From Desulfovibrio sp. Marseille-P6017 (lineage in GTDB: Bacteria > Bacillota_A > Clostridia > Peptostreptococcales > Peptostreptococcaceae): a stretch of DNA of 64,000 nt. Below the pieces are notes generated by a model. The model had not been told where the DNA came from and searched no databases. It was given only the letters and a program-made list of their open reading frames with translations. This document shows positions 25,031 to 34,369 of the stretch, in pieces. Position 1 is the stretch's first letter. Each line of letters starts with the position of its first letter. Both the position numbers and the translations under genes were made by a program. The DNA lies in the NCBI GenBank assembly GCA_900604495.1, contig UWOR01000007.1, positions 62,001 through 126,000 of the forward strand, written 5' to 3'.

Positions 25031-25601
25031 AATATTTTATTTTAGTTTCGATTATATCTAAAACCGAATGAGATATTAGGTATTTATAAGTATTAAACAT
25101 ATCATTTCCGTTATTATCATTATCAGTATTCAACCATAATTCTAACGAAGAAACTAATCCTATGGTATAATACCTTGCTACACTTTCCTTAGTCATAATA
25201 TTAGTTAATTCTGTTTCTTTTATTCCATATTTATCTAAAATTTTATTAAACATATTGTATATACTATTAGATAATATTTCTTTAAATGAATTTTGACCTG
25301 TAACTTCAAAAGATCTGCTTATGAACTCCTTATTTTTATCTAAGTGAATAAATATCATTTTTAATGCTTCTAATTCCATATCCTTATCTATAAGTTCATA
25401 TACATTTTTCATTATATATTCTTCAAAGCAATATTCTAATATTTCATACTTGTCTTTGAAGTAATTATAAAAAGTAGGTCTAATAACTCCAGCTCCGTCT
25501 GTAATCATTTTAATAGTTATTTTTTTAAAGGAACTATTCAGCATAAGTTCTTTAAAACTATCTGCTAGTAATTTTTTTGTCATCTCCTTTTTTCTTTCCA
25601 T
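25029..25601 (-). CDS. TetR/AcrR-family regulator
   Basis: 190 residues. The N-terminal helix-turn-helix reads SSFKKITIKMITDGAGVIRPTFYNYFKDKYEILEY, close to the YfiR/DhaS-type branch of TetR with a variable C-terminal effector domain. It starts at ATG 25601 behind GTAGGATG. It is convergent with the PTS IIC gene and upstream of the tRNA. No neighbour is an obvious target; I found no clean palindrome in its own upstream region. Confidence 0.88.
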   Translation of the reverse strand: MERKKEMTKKLLADSFKELMLNSSFKKITIKMITDGAGVIRPTFYNYFKDKYEILEYCFEEYIMKNVYELIDKDMELEALKMIFIHLDKNKEFISRSFEVTGQNSFKEILSNSIYNMFNKILDKYGIKETELTNIMTKESVARYYTIGLVSSLELWLNTDNDNNGNDMFNTYKYLISHSVLDIIETKIKY

Positions 25602-25703
25602 GAATCATCCTACTTTCATTTATATTTATAAGATAAATATATTACATTTTCATTTATAAATCTATATATATTTACTTAAATTACTAATAATTTATTACAT
25701 GTG

Positions 25704-25738
25704 AAAAAAGCGTTGATATTAAAATATCAACGCTTTTT
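25704..25738. terminator. Terminator after tRNA-Leu
   Basis: AAAAAAGCGTTGATATT pairs with AATATCAACGCTTTTT. It begins two bases after the encoded CCA end on the minus strand. Confidence 0.85.
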
Positions 25739-25740
25739 AA

Positions 25741-25824
25741 TGGTGCGGATGAAGGGAGTCGAACCCCCACGCCAAAGGCGCCAGATCCTAAGTCTGGTGC
25801 GTCTGCCAATTCCGCCACATCCGC
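25741..25824 (-). tRNA. tRNA-Leu (anticodon UAG)
   Basis: Acceptor arms GCGGATG and CATCCGC pair, the D-loop has AATTGGCAGACGC, the anticodon stem-loop CAGACTTAGGATCTG gives anticodon TAG, a long class II variable arm (GGCGCCTTTGGCG) follows, and the T-loop is GGTTCGACTCC. The CCA end is encoded. A single tRNA with its own terminator. Confidence 0.95.
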
Positions 25825-25877
25825 AAGATTTATTATACTATAAATGTAGCAGAATTTATAACTTAACGCAACATAAT

Positions 25878-26960
25878 TTAATTGTTTTTTGCTTTTTTTA
25901 TTAATGTTGCAACTCCTACTCCCATCATGAGTATTCCCAATAGCATTTCCGTATTAGCAAGCATATATGTACGAGGTATAGGTTCTGAATTTATACATCC
26001 AACACCTGCAAACATACCTACACTTAAATTAAATGCTTCATTTATAACACTTAATATTTCTTTTAAATTTGTACTAGAAAGATATCCAATTGAAAGCCTT
26101 ATAGTTTCATCTCCAACTTTAACTCCTATAAATAAATATAATATTGTATATATAATCATAATACTAATAGATGTAACTACTGGAAATAGTGCTCTTTGAC
26201 CATAACCACATGATATCCAATATATATATGACCCTATTTTAGGAGTTATTTTTTTTAATGATTTCCTTTCAAAAACCTTACCTAAATAGTAGTATTCTGA
26301 AGAATTATCTGGTAAGTTATTTTCCTTAAATTTATCTGATAAAGTTTCATAAGTCATATAAATCCCTTCATATTCCTGTTTCGTTTTTTCCCTTGGAATT
26401 ATTTTATCAAAACAAGTCTTTTCATCAAATTTTGTTTTATCTTCATCTGTAAAGTCTAAATCTATAATATAACAACTTAAAGTTTTAAACCCAGATAAAT
26501 TACAATCTTTAAAATTAATTTTATCTAGCTCACAATTTTTTATTATACATTTTTTCATATAAGTAAGTTGAAATGATGTATTTATTATTTCACATTCTTC
26601 AAACAAAGCTAGAGATAAATCACAATTCATAAATTTAGAGTATATACTACATTTATAAAAACTACAACCTAAGTTATCCTTATTATTAAGAGATGGTAAT
26701 TTTTCAGTTCCTTCTTTAATAAAAGAACAATTTTCAAATATAACTCCACCTTTATAGAAATTACAATTTTCAAATACACAGCCTATAAAGTTACAATCTT
26801 TGTATTTTATATTTTTAAAATTACAATCTATAAATTTCGTACAAAGTATATCTTTACTTTCTATAATCCTAAAATCTGCCTCATCTAAAATACCATCTTT
26901 TCCAAATTCAATACCTTCAAAATTTTTAAAACTATACTCTTTGCAAGGAGTATAATCCAT
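25878..26960 (-). CDS. Pentapeptide-repeat membrane protein (5' end interrupted by a frameshift)
   Basis: 360 residues from ATG 26960, which has AAGGAG six bases upstream. Residues ~20-185 are pentapeptide-type repeats with Phe/Leu at every fifth position (CNFKNIKYKDCNFIGCVFEN), forming a right-handed quadrilateral helix. The C-terminal third has two or three membrane helices (ALFPVVTSISIMIIYTILYL; MLLGILMMGVGVATLI) around a conserved-looking amphipathic part, giving an ion-channel-like layout. An in-phase extension upstream is broken by one extra A (see 27004-27072). Function unknown; channel activity is a guess from topology. Confidence 0.75.
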   Translation of the reverse strand: MDYTPCKEYSFKNFEGIEFGKDGILDEADFRIIESKDILCTKFIDCNFKNIKYKDCNFIGCVFENCNFYKGGVIFENCSFIKEGTEKLPSLNNKDNLGCSFYKCSIYSKFMNCDLSLALFEECEIINTSFQLTYMKKCIIKNCELDKINFKDCNLSGFKTLSCYIIDLDFTDEDKTKFDEKTCFDKIIPREKTKQEYEGIYMTYETLSDKFKENNLPDNSSEYYYLGKVFERKSLKKITPKIGSYIYWISCGYGQRALFPVVTSISIMIIYTILYLFIGVKVGDETIRLSIGYLSSTNLKEILSVINEAFNLSVGMFAGVGCINSEPIPRTYMLANTEMLLGILMMGVGVATLIKKAKNN

Positions 26961-27003
26961 TACATTCTCCTTGTTCTTTAGTATATATTTCATTATATTT
27001 TCA

Positions 27004-27072
27004 TTATTTTTTTCTATTTATTATTTGATTATTGATAGAATGTCGTTCTTCTTTAAAGTTTATATATGCCAT
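27004..27072 (-). pseudogene. Separated N-terminal piece of the pentapeptide-repeat gene
   Basis: ATG 27072 behind AAGGAGTTACGT opens a 22-codon frame (MAYINFKEERHSINN...) that stops right after a run of seven A. Removing one A restores the frame through NRKNNENIMKYILKN into the gene at 25878-26960, giving a single 397-residue protein. So the gene has a one-base homopolymer frameshift, natural or a sequencing error. The SD of this piece is better than that of the downstream start. Confidence 0.65.
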
Positions 27073-27205
27073 ACGTAACTCCTTATAACGTTAAAAAACA
27101 TAAGTTTAAGGGATTAGTTAAAGTAATAAAAACTAATTGTAATTTATTATATAAATAATCCCCTTTAAATTATATTCTATCTATTTTATATATTTTATAT
27201 TCTAC

Positions 27206-28918
27206 TTACTCTACTTTCTTTCCTAAAACTTGAATACCAATAAACAATGCTATTATTGATAACGGTAATACAATATATATAGACATTCCTAAACCTACTG
27301 GTATATACCCAAATATAATAGTTATTACAGCTGTAAATAAGGCATATGGCAATTGAGTTTTTACATGGTTAATATGATTACATCCAGCTCCCATTGATGA
27401 TAATATTGTTGTATCTGATATTGGTGAACAATGATCTCCAAATATCGCTCCTGTTAATACTGCACTTGTACTTACTATTATAAATGACATTTCTAGATTC
27501 ATAGAATATGCTAATGGAATTGCTAATGGCATAAGTATTCCCATTGTTCCATATGATGTACCTGTTGCAAATGATATTATAGCTCCAAGTAAAAATATTA
27601 TAGTTGGTAACAAAAATGGAGGAATTGCATCGGATAATAAGGTAATTAAATATTTTGCAGTACCTAATTCTTTAATTACAGAACTTAATGACCATGCACA
27701 TACTAATATAACACAAGTTATTAATAAACGTTTAAGACCTTCCATCCATATATCTATAGCTTCTGAAAAAGTAAATATCTTCTTAGTTGTTGCCATAATA
27801 ATAGCAACTATACCTGCAAGTAATGATGATTGAAAAAGTGCTATTGAAGCATCTGATGCACTAAAGGTTTCCCTTATCGCTACAAATGATATTGGTGATT
27901 CTTTGAGTAAATTAATTAATGCTTGACTATCTCCTCCTATAATATTTTTATATCCACTAAAATAAAAAGAAAGTAACGCTACAACTATAAGTACTCCTAT
28001 TGGTAATATTGCTGTTGACATGCTAGGTTTTAATCCTTTTTGATCTAAATGTTTTATACCTTCATTTGAATCGGATATATCTATACCATGTCCAGAACTT
28101 ATTATACCTTCTTTTCTTGCTTTAACTTCAGCCTTTCTCATAGACCCAAAATCTTTAAGTAAAAGTACACTTATTACTATAAAAAAAAGGATTAGTATAT
28201 TATAAAATCTATAGGGTATAGTTTGAACAAATACGCCAAATGCATCAGCATTTACTCCTATTGTACTAAATGCATCCTTAATAAGACCAAGTTCCATACC
28301 TATCCATGTTGAAATAACTGCTATACCTGCCACTGGAGCAGCTGTTGCATCAACTATAAACGCTAATTTTTCTCTAGATATTTTCATTTTGTCAGTTATA
28401 GGTCTCATCATTGTTCCAACTATCATTGCATTTGCATAATCATCAAAAAATATGATAAGACCTGATAACCAAGTAATAATTTGAGAACTTCTTCTATTTT
28501 TAGCTCTTTTAGATAAACTTTCTGCTATTGCTTTAGCTCCTCCCATTTTAGTTACTAAATTAATTAATCCTCCTATAGCTAAAACTTGGAGTATTATTCC
28601 TGCATTCCAAGTATCTGCTAAAGAAGTAACCATTCTATTTATAACATCAATAAAAGCATCAACTATTCCATAAAATATATTATTTCCAGGAATAGTTAGT
28701 AACAAACTTCCAGAAATAATACCTATAAATAAAGATGCTATTACATTTCTTGTTAAAAATGCTAATATTATGGCCACTATCGGAGGAATAAGAGTTAATA
28801 CCTTGTATTTTTGAGCATTGAAATAACCTACGTCTACCTCTGCGGCTAAACAAATACTTGGCATCATAAGTAAAACAAAAAAAGCTATGATAACAATCCA
28901 CTTATTCCTATTTTTCAT
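27206..28918 (-). CDS. NhaC-family sodium/proton antiporter-like carrier, copy 1
   Basis: 570 residues. An N-terminal signal-like helix (IVIIAFFVLLMMPSICLAAE) precedes about 12 membrane segments of the NhaC fold. Markers: LAIGGLINLVTKMGGAKAIAE, FFDDYANAMIVGTMMRPITDKMKISREKLAFIVDATAAPVA, SFATGTSYGTMGILMPLAIPL, and GAIFGDHCSPISDTTILSSMGAGCNHINHVKTQ. Very similar along its length to the gene at 29103, clearly a tandem duplicate. In this family some members are amino-acid carriers (lysine, by riboswitch association). This copy has no riboswitch upstream. ATG 28918 behind CAAGGAGG. Confidence 0.9.
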   Translation of the reverse strand: MKNRNKWIVIIAFFVLLMMPSICLAAEVDVGYFNAQKYKVLTLIPPIVAIILAFLTRNVIASLFIGIISGSLLLTIPGNNIFYGIVDAFIDVINRMVTSLADTWNAGIILQVLAIGGLINLVTKMGGAKAIAESLSKRAKNRRSSQIITWLSGLIIFFDDYANAMIVGTMMRPITDKMKISREKLAFIVDATAAPVAGIAVISTWIGMELGLIKDAFSTIGVNADAFGVFVQTIPYRFYNILILFFIVISVLLLKDFGSMRKAEVKARKEGIISSGHGIDISDSNEGIKHLDQKGLKPSMSTAILPIGVLIVVALLSFYFSGYKNIIGGDSQALINLLKESPISFVAIRETFSASDASIALFQSSLLAGIVAIIMATTKKIFTFSEAIDIWMEGLKRLLITCVILVCAWSLSSVIKELGTAKYLITLLSDAIPPFLLPTIIFLLGAIISFATGTSYGTMGILMPLAIPLAYSMNLEMSFIIVSTSAVLTGAIFGDHCSPISDTTILSSMGAGCNHINHVKTQLPYALFTAVITIIFGYIPVGLGMSIYIVLPLSIIALFIGIQVLGKKVE

Positions 28919-29033
28919 AAAACACCTCCTTGTACATATTAAAAGTACAATATTGTTAATGTATTAATATTATTCCATTATATTCAAAAAACTAAGGAAA
29001 GAACCTGTCCTTTATCAATTTATTTTTGCACAT

Positions 29034-29090
29034 AAAAAATTCCACAATTATGTAGCTATTATTTAATACTACACAATTGTGGAATTTTTA
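29034..29090. terminator. Intrinsic terminator between the two NhaC genes
   Basis: AAAAAATTCCACAATTATGTAG pairs with CTACACAATTGTGGAATTTTT, directly after the stop of copy 2 on the minus strand, so copy 1 must have its own promoter. Confidence 0.85.
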
Positions 29091-29102
29091 TTTTATATCA
29101 TA

Positions 29103-30824
29103 TTATACACATTCTTCAACTATATCAACTTTTCTTCCGAATATTTGTACACCTATAAATACCGCTACTATTGCAAGTGGTAGTACTATGTATACTGGTA
29201 TACCAAGTCCAGCTGGTATATATCCAAATACTACTGTTATTAATGCCGTAAATAAGGCGTAAGGCATCTGTGTTCTTACATGATCTATATGATTACATCC
29301 TGCTCCCATTGACGATAGTATTGTAGTATCTGATATAGGTGAACAATGATCTCCAAATATAGCACCTGTTAATACCGCACTTGTACTAACTACTATAAAT
29401 GACATATCTGGATTTATAGAATTAGCTAGTGGAACTGCTAATGGCATAAGTATTCCCATTGTTCCATATGCTGTACCCGTTGAAAATGATATTATAGCTC
29501 CTAATACAAATATTAAACTAGGTAATAAGAATGGTGGGAATGAACCTGATAGTAATTTAATTAAATATTTAGCTGTTCCTAATTCCTTTATTACTGAACT
29601 TAATGACCAAGCACATATTAATATAACACCTGTTATAACTAATGTTTTCATACCATCTACCCAAACTTCTATAGCTTCTGAAACTGTAAATATTTTTTGA
29701 GATACCGCCATTACTATAGCTACTATACTTGCAAGTAATGCAGACTGGAATAACGCAACCGATGCATCTGATGCACTAAATGCTTCTCTAATTGATACAA
29801 ATGATAATGGTGAATCACTAAGCAATTGTATTAAACTAGCATCTTCTCCACTCATTATAGAACTATATCCACTATAGTAAAATGCTATTAATGCGGCTAC
29901 TATCAATGTTCCTATTGGTATTATTGCATTCCATATACTTAATTTAACACCTTCTTTTGGTTCTAAATCTGAATGATCGTTTACAGAATCTATTGCAATC
30001 TCAGAATCTAAACTTTTGCCTTGTCTAGCTCTTATCTCTGCCTTTCTCATAGGACCAAAATCTTTTAATAATAAAGTTGTTATCACTATAAACGCTAGTA
30101 TTAGTATATTGTAAAATCTATATGGTATTGTATTTAAAAACACACCAAAAGCGTCTGCTTTTATACCTATTCCATTAAATGCATCTCCTATTAATCCAAC
30201 TTCAAGACCTATCCAAGTTGATACTATAGCCAATCCTGCTATTGGTGCTGCTGTTGCATCTATTATAAATGCTAATCTTTCTCTTGAGATTTTCATTTTA
30301 TCTGCTACTGGTCTCATCATAGGTCCTATGATAAGTGAATTTGCATAATCATCAAAGAATACTAAAAGCCCTGCAAACCAAGTTATCAATTGTGTACTTT
30401 TTGCAGTTTTGGCTCTTCTTGAAAGGCCCTCAGCTATTGCTTTAGCTCCTCCCATTTTGGCAACTAAATTAATCACTCCCCCTATTGCTAAAACTTGAAG
30501 TATTATACCTGCATTCCACGGATCTGCTAAAGACCCAACTGCTCTGTTTACAACATCTAAAAAAGCATTAACTAATGCAAAGTGTACACTTGAACCACTT
30601 ATATTTAAAATAAAACTTCCTGACAAAATTCCAATAAATAATGATACAACAACATTTTTAGTTATAAATGCTAAAACTATTGCAACTAATGGAGGTATTA
30701 GTGTCCATATCCCAAATTTATTTGCATTTATCTGCCCTATATCAGTTTCTGCAAATCCTAAAGTTGATGACATCATAATTATAGTTAATACTATAATAAC
30801 TATTTTTAAACTTTTTCTTTTCAT
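29103..30824 (-). CDS. lysW: NhaC-family carrier under lysine riboswitch control (LysW-type lysine transporter)
   Basis: 573 residues, same architecture as copy 1: signal-like helix (IVIIVLTIIMMSSTLGFAET), FFDDYANSLIIGPMMRPVADKM, SFSTGTAYGTMGILMPLAVPL and GDHCSPISDTTILSSMGAGCNHIDHVRTQ. About 12 membrane segments. The gene lies behind a complete lysine riboswitch and terminator, which argues for lysine import coupled to sodium or proton flow. NhaC-type carriers under lysine riboswitches were named LysW. ATG 30824 follows TTAAGGGGG. Confidence 0.88.
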   Translation of the reverse strand: MKRKSLKIVIIVLTIIMMSSTLGFAETDIGQINANKFGIWTLIPPLVAIVLAFITKNVVVSLFIGILSGSFILNISGSSVHFALVNAFLDVVNRAVGSLADPWNAGIILQVLAIGGVINLVAKMGGAKAIAEGLSRRAKTAKSTQLITWFAGLLVFFDDYANSLIIGPMMRPVADKMKISRERLAFIIDATAAPIAGLAIVSTWIGLEVGLIGDAFNGIGIKADAFGVFLNTIPYRFYNILILAFIVITTLLLKDFGPMRKAEIRARQGKSLDSEIAIDSVNDHSDLEPKEGVKLSIWNAIIPIGTLIVAALIAFYYSGYSSIMSGEDASLIQLLSDSPLSFVSIREAFSASDASVALFQSALLASIVAIVMAVSQKIFTVSEAIEVWVDGMKTLVITGVILICAWSLSSVIKELGTAKYLIKLLSGSFPPFLLPSLIFVLGAIISFSTGTAYGTMGILMPLAVPLANSINPDMSFIVVSTSAVLTGAIFGDHCSPISDTTILSSMGAGCNHIDHVRTQMPYALFTALITVVFGYIPAGLGIPVYIVLPLAIVAVFIGVQIFGRKVDIVEECV

Positions 30825-30897
30825 AATATTTTCCCCCTTAAAATTATTAAGTGAATATATGAGGGTTTGTAATACATTTTTCTATACAACTATAAAA

Positions 30898-30926
30898 AGC
30901 CTTGAGTTTACACTCAAGGCTAAAAA
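30898..30926 (-). terminator. Attenuator of the lysine riboswitch
   Basis: On the minus strand AGCCTTGAG and CTCAAGGCT form a tight hairpin followed by TTTTT, between the aptamer and the carrier gene. It is the expression platform: lysine binding should favour it and stop transcription. Confidence 0.85.
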
Positions 30927-30956
30927 TTCTATTAACATGCAATAATACATAGAAAT

Positions 30957-31145
30957 ATAATAATTCCTTAAATGTAGCTCACCACAAAATAATTTTGTGA
31001 CAGTGGTATATATCTTATATATACCCCCAGCTATATAACCTTAAAGCATCAGTTATATGCTTCGGCAATATTTCCTTTTGTAATAAATCACAGTGCTTAA
31101 CTCATTATTACTACTGATAAATATTGCGCCTCTACCCTTTTTCTA
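30957..31145 (-). ncRNA. Lysine riboswitch (L-box) aptamer
   Basis: On the minus strand the conserved L-box blocks occur in order: GTAGAGGCGC, a helix ending in TCAGTAGTAA, GAAATATTGCCGAAGC, TAGCTGGGGGTAT and ACCACTGTCAC, closed by CTAC complementary to the 5' GTAG. Length and order fit the five-helix lysine aptamer. The rest of the 595-base gap (31146-31419) holds only the lplA upstream region, where I see nothing distinct. Confidence 0.92.
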
Positions 31146-31419
31146 TTCACTTGTTTTATATCTTAAATTATATGGTAATTTTCATAATAACGCAATACTT
31201 TTCTGAAAATTTTTTATTTTATTTTTATTGATACAATTATTTTACAAGTATTTCTATTTAATTAAGAAGGATTATGTATTTTTATGTATAATTATTATTT
31301 TTATACATAAATTTTGTATAAATTCATTTAAATAAAATAAAGGAATGTAATTTTTTTTTATAGAATATAAATTGTCATGAGTTTAATGTATATAATAAAT
31401 ATTTTTAGGAGGAATATAT

Positions 31420-32424
31420 ATGTTACTTATATATAACGATAATACAAATCCCTATTTCAACTTAGCTATGGAAGAATACCTATTAAAAAATACTAATGAA
31501 GATTTATTTATTTTATGGCGAAACAAACCTTCTATAATCGTTGGAAAAAATCAAAATACATTATCTGAGATAAATATAGATTATGTTAAGGATAACTCAA
31601 TCCCTGTTGTAAGAAGACTTTCTGGAGGTGGGGCTGTTTTTCACGATTTAGGCAACATAAACTTTACCTTTATCTCCTGCAATAAAAACTCTTTTAGTGA
31701 CTTTAAAAAGTTTACACAACCAATAATAGATTTACTAAAAACATTAGGATTAAATGCAGAGTTTTCTGGAAGAAATGATTTATTAATTGATGGTAAGAAA
31801 TTCTCTGGTAATGCTCAGTATAACTACAAAAATAAAGTAATGCATCATGGTACACTTTTATTCTCATCACAAATTTCAGACTTATCTGATGCTTTAAAAG
31901 TAAAAAGTATTAAGTTTGAAGGAAAAGGAATAAAGTCAGTTAAATCTCGTGTAACCAATATAAGTAGTCACTTAAATGAAGATATAGATATTCTTGAATT
32001 TAAAAATTTGCTTATGAATTATATATATTCTATTAGTTCTAACAATACGTTCTATAACTTAACTAAAGATGATATTGAAAAAATAGAAAATTTAGTAGAA
32101 GAAAAATACAGTACTTGGGAATGGAATTTTGGTAATTCGCCTAAATATTCTCTTTTAAATGAGTTAAAATATCCTGGTGGTAATATAGAATTTAACTTAG
32201 AAGTTGAAAAAGGATTTATAACAAGGATAAAGTTTTTTGGTGATTTTTTCGGAAAGGATGATATATCAACTTTAGAAGTTCTTTTATGTGGTGTTCGACA
32301 TGAAGAGCAAAGCTTAAGAGATATTTTTTCTCATATAAATATCGATAACTATTTTTTAGGTGCAGATTCAGATATATTAATTGCTGGTATATTAGGTGCT
32401 AAACAAGAAGTTAAAGCTTATTAA
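31420..32424 (+). CDS. lplA: Lipoate-protein ligase A
   Basis: 334 residues. The LplA catalytic domain has FILWRNKPSIIVGKNQNTLSEIN, VVRRLSGGGAVFHDLGNINFTFI and GRNDLLIDGKKFSGNAQY; the C-terminal domain follows from about residue 245 with YSLLNELKYPGGNIEF. It activates lipoate with ATP and loads it on lipoyl domains (glycine cleavage H protein, 2-oxoacid dehydrogenases). Full-length two-domain form. ATG 31420 behind TTTAGGAGG. Single gene ended by a hairpin. Confidence 0.94.
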   Translation: MLLIYNDNTNPYFNLAMEEYLLKNTNEDLFILWRNKPSIIVGKNQNTLSEINIDYVKDNSIPVVRRLSGGGAVFHDLGNINFTFISCNKNSFSDFKKFTQPIIDLLKTLGLNAEFSGRNDLLIDGKKFSGNAQYNYKNKVMHHGTLLFSSQISDLSDALKVKSIKFEGKGIKSVKSRVTNISSHLNEDIDILEFKNLLMNYIYSISSNNTFYNLTKDDIEKIENLVEEKYSTWEWNFGNSPKYSLLNELKYPGGNIEFNLEVEKGFITRIKFFGDFFGKDDISTLEVLLCGVRHEEQSLRDIFSHINIDNYFLGADSDILIAGILGAKQEVKAY

Positions 32425-32439
32425 ATTTAATAAATTTTT

Positions 32440-32468
32440 ATTTAGACTGATATATTATCAGTCTAAAT
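32440..32468. terminator. Intrinsic terminator after lplA
   Basis: ATTTAGACTGA and TCAGTCTAAAT around a short TATATTA loop, followed by T-rich sequence. Confidence 0.7.
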
Positions 32469-32692
32469 TTATACTTTTTATTCTTTATATTCACTTAATC
32501 ACATTTATCAATAACTATATTTTTATAATGCATATTCTATTTAAACTTAATTTTTTAAACATAATTATCAATAAAGCAATACTTTTTTAATAGTTTTACG
32601 AAAAATACTTTTTTCATTTACTTTTTCCTAAAAATATATATAATTATATAGTAACGCAAACAGTTAATATGTACTTTTAGGAGGAATTAATT

Positions 32693-34333
32693 TTGAAGTA
32701 TTCTTATAAAGAATTAAAAATGATCTATGATAAAATAAGCCCTTTTGAGTTTAAAGATAAATTAATGGATTTAGCTAAAAATAATGCTATTAAAAATAAT
32801 GTAAATGTACTAGATGCTGGTCGTGGTAATCCTAACTGGACTGCCGCTACTCCTCGTGAAGCATTTTTTACATTTGGACAATTTGCAGTTAACGAAACAC
32901 GCTTAACTTGGGACTTAGGTGATTTAGCTGGAATGCCTAAAAAAGAAGGCATTTCTAAACGTTTTTATGATTATATGACCCAAAATAAAAACATGCCTGG
33001 AGTATCTTTATTAAAAAAAATAATAGATTATGGTATAAATAAGCTTAATTTTAATGGTGATGAATTTGTATATGAACTAGCAGATGCAATAATAGGAGAT
33101 AATTATCCATTTCCTGATAGAATGCTACCTCATATAGAAAAAATAGTTCATGATTATCTTGTACAAGAAATGAGGTATGATACTGAAAATGGTGGTAAGC
33201 TAAATATATTTGCTGTAGAAGGTGCAACAGCTGCCATGTGCTATATATTTGATTCATTAATGGCTAATGAACTTTTAAGAAAAGGTGATTCAATCGCTAT
33301 TATGACACCTATATTTACACCTTATCTTGAAATACCTCATCTACCTAGATATAAGTTTAATGTAGTTTATATAAATGCTGATGAAGTCGATGAAAATGGG
33401 ATACATACTTGGCAGTATTCTAAAAAAGAATTAGAAAAGCTAAATGATAATTCTATAAAAGCTTTATTCCTTGTAAATCCAAATAATCCAGCATCAATAG
33501 CTATGAATGAAAATACTTTTAATAATATAATAAATGTTGTTAAAAATTATAATAAAGATTTAATGATAATCTCAGATGATGTATATGGTACTTTTGTGCC
33601 TGAATTCACATCTTTAATGGCTATGCTTCCATACAATACACTCGGAGTTTATTCTTATTCTAAATACTTCGGTGTTACTGGTTGGAGATTAGGTACAATG
33701 GCTTTACATGAAAACAATGTTTTTGATAAAAAAATAAGTGAACTAAATGAAGAGTTAAAAAGATCTGTAAATAATAGATATAAAGATATGAATGTAAACC
33801 CAGATTCTATATCTTTTATGGATAGAATTGTTGCTGATAGTAGACTAGTTGCTTTGAATCATACAGCAGGACTTTCTACACCTCAACAAGTACAAATGGC
33901 ATTTTTCTCTGCATTTGCATTAATAGATACTGATAACGATTATAAATCACTTAATATTGATATATGTAATAGTCGTAAAAAACTATTATTTAAAGGTTTA
34001 GGATTAGAATTAAATGAAAATAAAAATGATGCAGCTTACTACTATCAGTTTGATATAGAAAATTGGGCAAGAATTTATCATGGAGATGAATTAGTTGATT
34101 TCTTAAAATCTAATTATGATTTACTTGATGTTTTATATAAACTAGCTGATAAATATTCAATTATCTTATTAAGTGGTGATGGATTTAATGGACCTAGTTG
34201 GTCAATAAGAGTATCTTTAGCAAACTTAGAAAGTTCAGCTTATTATAAAATAGGACAATCTATAAAAGAAATTTTAGATTCATATGTAGAACAATGGAAA
34301 GAAACTAGCAAAGTAGCTATCGCTCAAAACTAA
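32693..34333 (+). CDS. aspD: Aspartate 4-decarboxylase (bifunctional with aspartate aminotransferase)
   Basis: 546 residues, the usual AspD length and longer than ordinary aminotransferases because of an N-terminal extension (NVNVLDAGRGNPNWTAATPREAFF). PLP-enzyme blocks: LVNPNNPAS, ISDDVYGTF and the lysine in YSKYFGVTGWRLGTM. It converts aspartate to alanine and CO2. The start is TTG 32693, with AGGAGG eight bases upstream and no better ATG. In lactic bacteria AspD pairs with the AspT exchanger; none is nearby here. Single gene between two hairpins. Confidence 0.93.
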   Translation: MKYSYKELKMIYDKISPFEFKDKLMDLAKNNAIKNNVNVLDAGRGNPNWTAATPREAFFTFGQFAVNETRLTWDLGDLAGMPKKEGISKRFYDYMTQNKNMPGVSLLKKIIDYGINKLNFNGDEFVYELADAIIGDNYPFPDRMLPHIEKIVHDYLVQEMRYDTENGGKLNIFAVEGATAAMCYIFDSLMANELLRKGDSIAIMTPIFTPYLEIPHLPRYKFNVVYINADEVDENGIHTWQYSKKELEKLNDNSIKALFLVNPNNPASIAMNENTFNNIINVVKNYNKDLMIISDDVYGTFVPEFTSLMAMLPYNTLGVYSYSKYFGVTGWRLGTMALHENNVFDKKISELNEELKRSVNNRYKDMNVNPDSISFMDRIVADSRLVALNHTAGLSTPQQVQMAFFSAFALIDTDNDYKSLNIDICNSRKKLLFKGLGLELNENKNDAAYYYQFDIENWARIYHGDELVDFLKSNYDLLDVLYKLADKYSIILLSGDGFNGPSWSIRVSLANLESSAYYKIGQSIKEILDSYVEQWKETSKVAIAQN

Positions 34334-34334
34334 T

Positions 34335-34369
34335 AAAAAATGTGGATGACTTTTGTATCCACATTTTTT
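34335..34369. terminator. Bidirectional intrinsic terminator
   Basis: AAAAAATGTGGAT and ATCCACATTTTTT around a 9-base loop, between the convergent aspD and phosphotransferase genes. Confidence 0.88.

Noticed and set aside
27073..27205. Terminator or riboswitch between the pentapeptide gene and NhaC copy 1
   Set aside because: Only an imperfect GGATTA/TAATCC pairing with a large loop is visible; not enough to call.
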